Below are positions 18,581 to 18,824 of a stretch of 18,824 bases of DNA, one piece after another. This stretch comes from Spirogloea muscicola (Eukaryota > Streptophyta > Zygnematophyceae > Spirogloeales > Spirogloeaceae). A program made the position numbers and the translations under genes. The notes under the pieces are model-generated. The model saw nothing but the letters and a program-made list of their open reading frames with translations, made no database searches and had not been told where the DNA came from. The stretch lies in the NCBI GenBank assembly GCA_009602725.1, contig WELB01000127.1, positions 187,581 through 206,404 of the forward strand, in the 5' to 3' direction. Numbering within the stretch: position 1 is the first letter of the stretch; each line of letters opens with the position of its first letter.

Positions 18581-18824
18581 CATTCCTTTTGGGCTGGCCT
18601 CTCCCAGCTGCTTCCTCAACCTCCTCTAGCAGCTCCACAAGCGGTACCGGTCGAGTCGTCATGGCCCCCGTCAGCACGGCTCCCCCCTCTCTGTGGCACC
18701 TACGGCCCTCCTTTCCCCCACCCGCCCTCCCTCCTGCCATTGCTGCTTTCTCAACCTCCTCTAGCAGCTCCACAAGCGGTACAGGTCGAGTCGTCATGGC
18801 CCCCGTCAGCACGGCTCTCCCCGC
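18581..18824. repeat. Direct repeat, 135-bp period, truncated by the window edge
   Basis: TCAACCTCCTCTAGCAGCTC begins at 18616 and again at 18751. About 70 bases in each copy are nearly identical, separated by a different CCT-rich spacer. The period is exactly 45 codons and the minus strand is open across both copies (LTGAMTTRPVPLVELLEEVE twice). A third unit could lie beyond the edge. The block opens with the CATTCCTTTTGGGCTGGCC motif seen near other retroelement fragments. Confidence 0.85.

Noticed and set aside
1-18824. tRNA, rRNA or CRISPR features
   Set aside because: No cloverleaf, rRNA core sequence or regular spacer-repeat array was seen. The repeats present are tandem or dispersed.

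Overview
The window is nuclear DNA of a eukaryote, most likely a chlorophyte green alga. The three host genes are split by many short introns with GT donors and pyrimidine-rich (C/T)AG acceptors. The coding sequence is GC-rich, and the protein types and sequence style (plant-type long-chain-alcohol oxidase, plant-like beta-adaptin) point to the green lineage. A trebouxiophyte-like alga is plausible, but I cannot fix the genus. Family calls rest on recognised motifs and on splice phases that join in frame; no database was searched.

Layout, left to right. (1) 1-4179, plus strand: a membrane-type GMC long-chain-alcohol oxidase (FAO), missing its extreme N-terminus at the window edge, in 11 exons. 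(2) 4180-6868: a non-coding stretch holding a 284-bp foldback/MITE element with a 5-bp target duplication (5231-5514), short direct repeats, a decayed retroelement fragment on the minus strand and the GC-rich leader of the next gene. (3) 6869-12017, plus: a complete beta-adaptin of the AP-1/AP-2 clathrin adaptors, 16 exons, 913 codons. (4) 12018-13326: 3' flank, two plus-strand retroelement 3' fragments, then a GCC-rich leader. (5) 13327-15989, plus: a complete ALG2 mannosyltransferase of N-glycan assembly, 8 exons, 442 codons. (6) 15990-18824: a repeat-rich tail with a 111-bp tandem duplication, retroelement ORF C-terminal pieces on both strands and a 135-bp-period direct repeat cut by the right edge.

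The three host genes are unrelated housekeeping or lipid-metabolism functions. They share only orientation and TGA stops and do not form a pathway. The more novel material lies between them. One is a family of at least eight fragments of a LINE-like (non-LTR) retrotransposon ORF, whose C-terminus ends in a conserved LTRGY-stop and diverges largely by synonymous changes. The other is a foldback element whose two arms carry internal hairpins differing by one compensatory base pair. No wholly new multi-gene system is visible.
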